Part shown: positions 6,237 to 7,218 of the stretch, piece after piece
Layout of the letters: each line of letters opens with the position of its first letter
How positions within the stretch are numbered: the first letter of the stretch is position 1
Assembly (NCBI GenBank): GCA_902766675.1
Contig: CACXEN010000220.1
Coordinates: forward strand, 1-7,218
Reading direction: 5' to 3'
Origin: an uncultured Erysipelotrichaceae bacterium
Lineage (GTDB): Bacteria > Bacillota_I > Bacilli_A > Erysipelotrichales > Erysipelotrichaceae
DNA length: 7,218 nt
Translations under genes and position numbers: made by a program
Notes under the pieces: model-generated
Seen by the model: the letters and a program-made list of their open reading frames with translations, nothing else
Told to the model about the DNA's origin: nothing
Database searches by the model: none

Positions 6237-6623
6237 CCACTCATTATAAGCTTTCAATTCTGGCTCCACAAATTTTAGTGCAATCGCCGCAATAGCGACA
6301 TCATCTAATAATCCAATTACAGGAATCTTATCATTGATAAGATCTTTTTGTTTTACTAGATAAAGGAATGCACTAACAACTGTAGCGATGACTTTTGGAG
6401 AAATCTCTGTGTACTCTTTTGTGACATAACTCTTAATTAAAGAGAAGAGATCCTTTGCGTCTTGGAATGTTGTAGTAAGAAGTGGATATTCATTGACTTT
6501 CGCTTGAACTTTTTCAACAAGCTCATTGATTGCTTGATTATTCTCCAAAACTTCTTGTGCCTGTTTCATCCCACCATCAATGATTTCTTGGGCTTTGTTT
6601 ACATCAATAATTGAATCACTCAT
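6207..6623 (-). CDS. DUF1232 (YkvA-like) protein of unknown function
   Basis: This is a 138-residue protein. The second half (about 75-122) carries the DUF1232 core: FLYLVKQKDLINDKIPVIGLLDDVAIAA in two parts (86-103 and 104-113). It matches the family pattern of an aromatic helix, D-x-x-P-D-x-x-P, then G-x-x-D-D, with Pro replaced by Asn97. Asp94, Asp98, Asp107 and Asp108 are kept. The first 70 residues are charged and helical in character (KAQEIIDGGMKQAQEVLENN), without a signal peptide. The hydrophobic stretch around 100-118 may associate with membrane, but this is unproven. No biochemical role is established for the family that I can apply. The frame is open up to 6707, but AGGAGG at 6636-6631, 7 nt before the ATG at 6623, fixes the start. 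The gene is monocistronic and converges on smpB. Confidence 0.85.
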   Translation of the reverse strand: MSDSIIDVNKAQEIIDGGMKQAQEVLENNQAINELVEKVQAKVNEYPLLTTTFQDAKDLFSLIKSYVTKEYTEISPKVIATVVSAFLYLVKQKDLINDKIPVIGLLDDVAIAAIALKFVEPELKAYNEWKEKQVKEAA

Positions 6624-6630
6624 GTGAATA

Positions 6631-6636
6631 CCTCCT
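6631..6636 (-). promoter_or_regulatory. Ribosome binding site deciding the DUF1232 start
   Basis: A perfect AGGAGG lies on the minus strand 7 nt before ATG 6623. It rules against the upstream in-frame ATGs at 6707 and 6701, which lie in a palindrome and upstream of the predicted promoter. Confidence 0.9.
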
Positions 6637-6642
6637 ATATGT

Positions 6643-6672
6643 ATTATATCTTTTTTATCGATTTTCACACAA
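6643..6672 (-). promoter_or_regulatory. Promoter of the DUF1232 gene
   Basis: On the minus strand TTGTGT (6672-6667), an 18-nt spacer and a perfect TATAAT (6648-6643) predict a start near 6636. The leader would be very short and begin almost at the AGGAGG. Confidence 0.7.
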
Positions 6673-6683
6673 TTGTAAAGATA

Positions 6684-6712
6684 TATAAAAAGATTATGCA
6701 TATGCATAATCC
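6684..6712 (-). terminator. Palindromic terminator of the His/Glu-rich protein gene
   Basis: GATTATGCATATGCATAATC (6692-6711) is a perfect 20-bp palindrome. On the minus strand it is followed by TTTTTATATAT, and in RNA it folds as an 8-bp stem with an ATAT loop. It lies about 65 nt after the small gene's stop. CTTTTT also follows on the plus strand, so it could act both ways. It sits about 20 bp upstream of the DUF1232 -35 box, so a role as a protein-binding site cannot be excluded. Confidence 0.6.
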
Positions 6713-6731
6713 TTTTTACTAATGCATGATG

Positions 6732-6745
6732 GAAGAATGTTCTTC
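6732..6745. repeat. Short inverted repeat after the small gene
   Basis: GAAGAA (6732-6737) and TTCTTC (6740-6745) are perfect inverted arms around TG. The site lies 30 nt downstream of the small gene's stop on the minus strand, and no T tract follows. Its role is unknown and it may be chance. Confidence 0.35.
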
Positions 6746-6776
6746 TAAAATGGATTAGTGAAAATGGGCGGAAGAA

Positions 6777-6968
6777 TTAATGATGACCTTCTTCTTGTTG
6801 TTCACCTTCGCTGTGTTCGGTTTCACTGTGCTCAGTTTCACCATGTTCAGCTTCTCCGTGCTCACTTGACTCTTCATGACCGTGGCTAGAATCCATGCCA
6901 CTCAAATTCCAAGTCAAAAGTCCAGCAGCAAGAATGATGTAAACGAGTGCCCAAATAATCTTTTTCAT
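6777..6968 (-). CDS. Small membrane-anchored His/Glu-rich repeat protein
   Basis: This 63-residue protein from ATG 6968 is not recognised as a named family. Residues 1-3 are MKK. Residues 4-21 (IIWALVYIILAAGLLTWN) form one hydrophobic helix without a lipobox Cys. A short SGMDS linker follows, and the rest is a hydrophilic tail of His, Glu, Ser and Gly, holding all eight histidines. The tail contains four 5-residue repeats (EHGEA, EHGET, EHSET, EHSEG) and ends in GHH. The layout suggests a single-pass anchor with an acidic His tail outside the cell that could bind Zn, Ni or another divalent metal, but that role is inference. The start is set by AGAGG at 6981-6977, 8 nt upstream. The in-frame GTG 6977 and ATG 6974 overlap or touch that site. 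The gene has its own promoter and terminator. Confidence 0.72.
   Translation of the reverse strand: MKKIIWALVYIILAAGLLTWNLSGMDSSHGHEESSEHGEAEHGETEHSETEHSEGEQQEEGHH
6804..6863 (-). repeat. Four tandem 15-bp coding repeats
   Basis: Four in-frame 15-bp units (6863-6849, 6848-6834, 6833-6819, 6818-6804) encode EHGEA, EHGET, EHSET and EHSEG. They differ mostly at codon third positions and at the G/S and A/T sites. This suggests duplication followed by drift under selection for Glu-His. Confidence 0.85.
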
Positions 6969-6976
6969 AGGCATCA

Positions 6977-6981
6977 CCTCT
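6977..6981 (-). promoter_or_regulatory. Ribosome binding site deciding the small protein's start
   Basis: AGAGG on the minus strand lies 8 nt before ATG 6968. Upstream in-frame GTG and ATG codons are too close to it, so the first residues are MKK and not MMPMKK. Confidence 0.65.
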
Positions 6982-6988
6982 TGCCCAA

Positions 6989-6997
6989 ATTATAGCA
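6989..6997 (-). promoter_or_regulatory. Extended -10 promoter of the small protein gene
   Basis: TGCTATAAT on the minus strand is a perfect extended -10. The region 17-18 nt upstream (GATGTA) is a poor -35. The predicted start is near 6982, giving a leader of about 14 nt that begins at the ribosome site. Confidence 0.6.
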
Positions 6998-7218
6998 GAA
7001 TATTTTATGATTACATCTACTAATAAAGAAAGTTTTTAAGAAAATAAATCTTTATTCTAATCAGGATAATTACTTTGCATTCCAAAAGTATCATACGGAT
7101 TATTTTGTTTTCTAATGCTGTCATAGTTAGTATTATTGCTATTTAATCTTTAGATTAATAATAAATTACAGATTTCACAGAATGAAATGAAAAGTGATTT
7201 TATATTTGCTCAATTCAC
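6998..7218. other. AT-rich stretch without a convincing gene
   Basis: All six frames are broken by stops. The stretch holds AT-rich inverted arms TTAATC-TTTA-GATTAA (7143-7158) without a T tract, and one short open stretch on the minus strand, described separately. The right edge may be close to a gene outside the window. Confidence 0.5.
7057..7149 (-). pseudogene. Possible 3' remnant of an Asn/Tyr-rich protein gene
   Basis: Thirty codons on the minus strand lie between an in-frame TAA (7152-7150) and a TAG (7059-7057), with no start near the upstream stop. They read NSNNTNYDSI, then RKQNNPYDTFGMQSNYPD. The spaced Pro, Gly, Asp and Tyr look more like a protein C-terminus than random AT-rich translation. 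The evidence is weak: there is no matching sequence upstream in frame, and chance is quite possible. Confidence 0.2.

Noticed and set aside
6624..6707. 28-residue N-terminal extension of the DUF1232 protein
   Set aside because: It runs through the promoter and palindrome, has no ribosome site, and a perfect AGGAGG fixes the start at 6623.
7022..7056. AT-rich inverted arms CTTTATT/AATAAAG as a terminator
   Set aside because: The 7-bp A-T-rich stem has a loop of about 21 nt and no T tract, so it would not be stable; likely composition.
7143..7158. TTAATC-TTTA-GATTAA hairpin
   Set aside because: It has six pairs, almost all A-T, and no T tract on either strand. It is expected by chance in such AT-rich DNA.
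6196..7218. ssrA (tmRNA) gene downstream of smpB
   Set aside because: ssrA often lies near smpB, but no tRNA-like end with a GGTTCGA-type arm and CCA, and no Ala-Ala tag reading frame, is visible here.
1..7218. CRISPR array, insertion sequence or phage/defence module
   Set aside because: No spaced direct repeats, terminal inverted repeats, transposase, integrase or nuclease-type gene was seen. The gene content is core metabolism and housekeeping.

Overview
The window is AT-rich, tightly packed bacterial chromosome that reads as a low-GC Bacillota (Firmicutes) genome. Support comes from strong GGAGG-type ribosome sites on several genes, TTGAAA/TATAAT promoters, a secG-rnr-smpB cluster, and a lipoprotein-type solute-binding protein instead of a periplasmic one. 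TGA is used as a normal stop at 154-156, so the code is not the mollicute one. An Erysipelotrichia-like host is possible, but that is only an impression.

Left part (1-1234): the last 51 codons of an amino-acid ABC transporter ATPase overlap by 4 bp (ATGA) a complete polar amino-acid-binding lipoprotein that resembles cystine binders of the FliY type. A terminator ends this operon. Facing it is a single tRNA-Lys(CUU) gene on the minus strand with its own consensus promoter and terminator.

Middle part (1235-3380): alanine dehydrogenase (ald, +) converges on a PAP2-family membrane phosphatase (-). The two coding regions overlap by 9 bp. The terminator of each gene lies inside, or at the edge of, the coding end of the other. 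The PAP2 gene and secG then diverge from a short spacer holding two back-to-back promoters.

Right part (3381-7218): secG, rnr and smpB form a plus-strand cluster linking protein export (SecYEG) with trans-translation and RNA decay (SmpB, RNase R). An intrinsic-terminator-like hairpin sits between secG and rnr, and neither candidate rnr start has a clear Shine-Dalgarno. No ssrA (tmRNA) gene is visible. Converging on smpB are two minus-strand single-gene units: a DUF1232 (YkvA-like) protein and a 63-residue membrane-anchored His/Glu-rich protein with four 5-residue repeats. The last 220 bp have no convincing gene, only a possible 30-codon remnant.

No mobile element, CRISPR array, phage gene or defence system is visible. 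The most unusual material is the coding-embedded terminators at the convergent gene pairs, the secG/rnr junction and the His/Glu-repeat protein.
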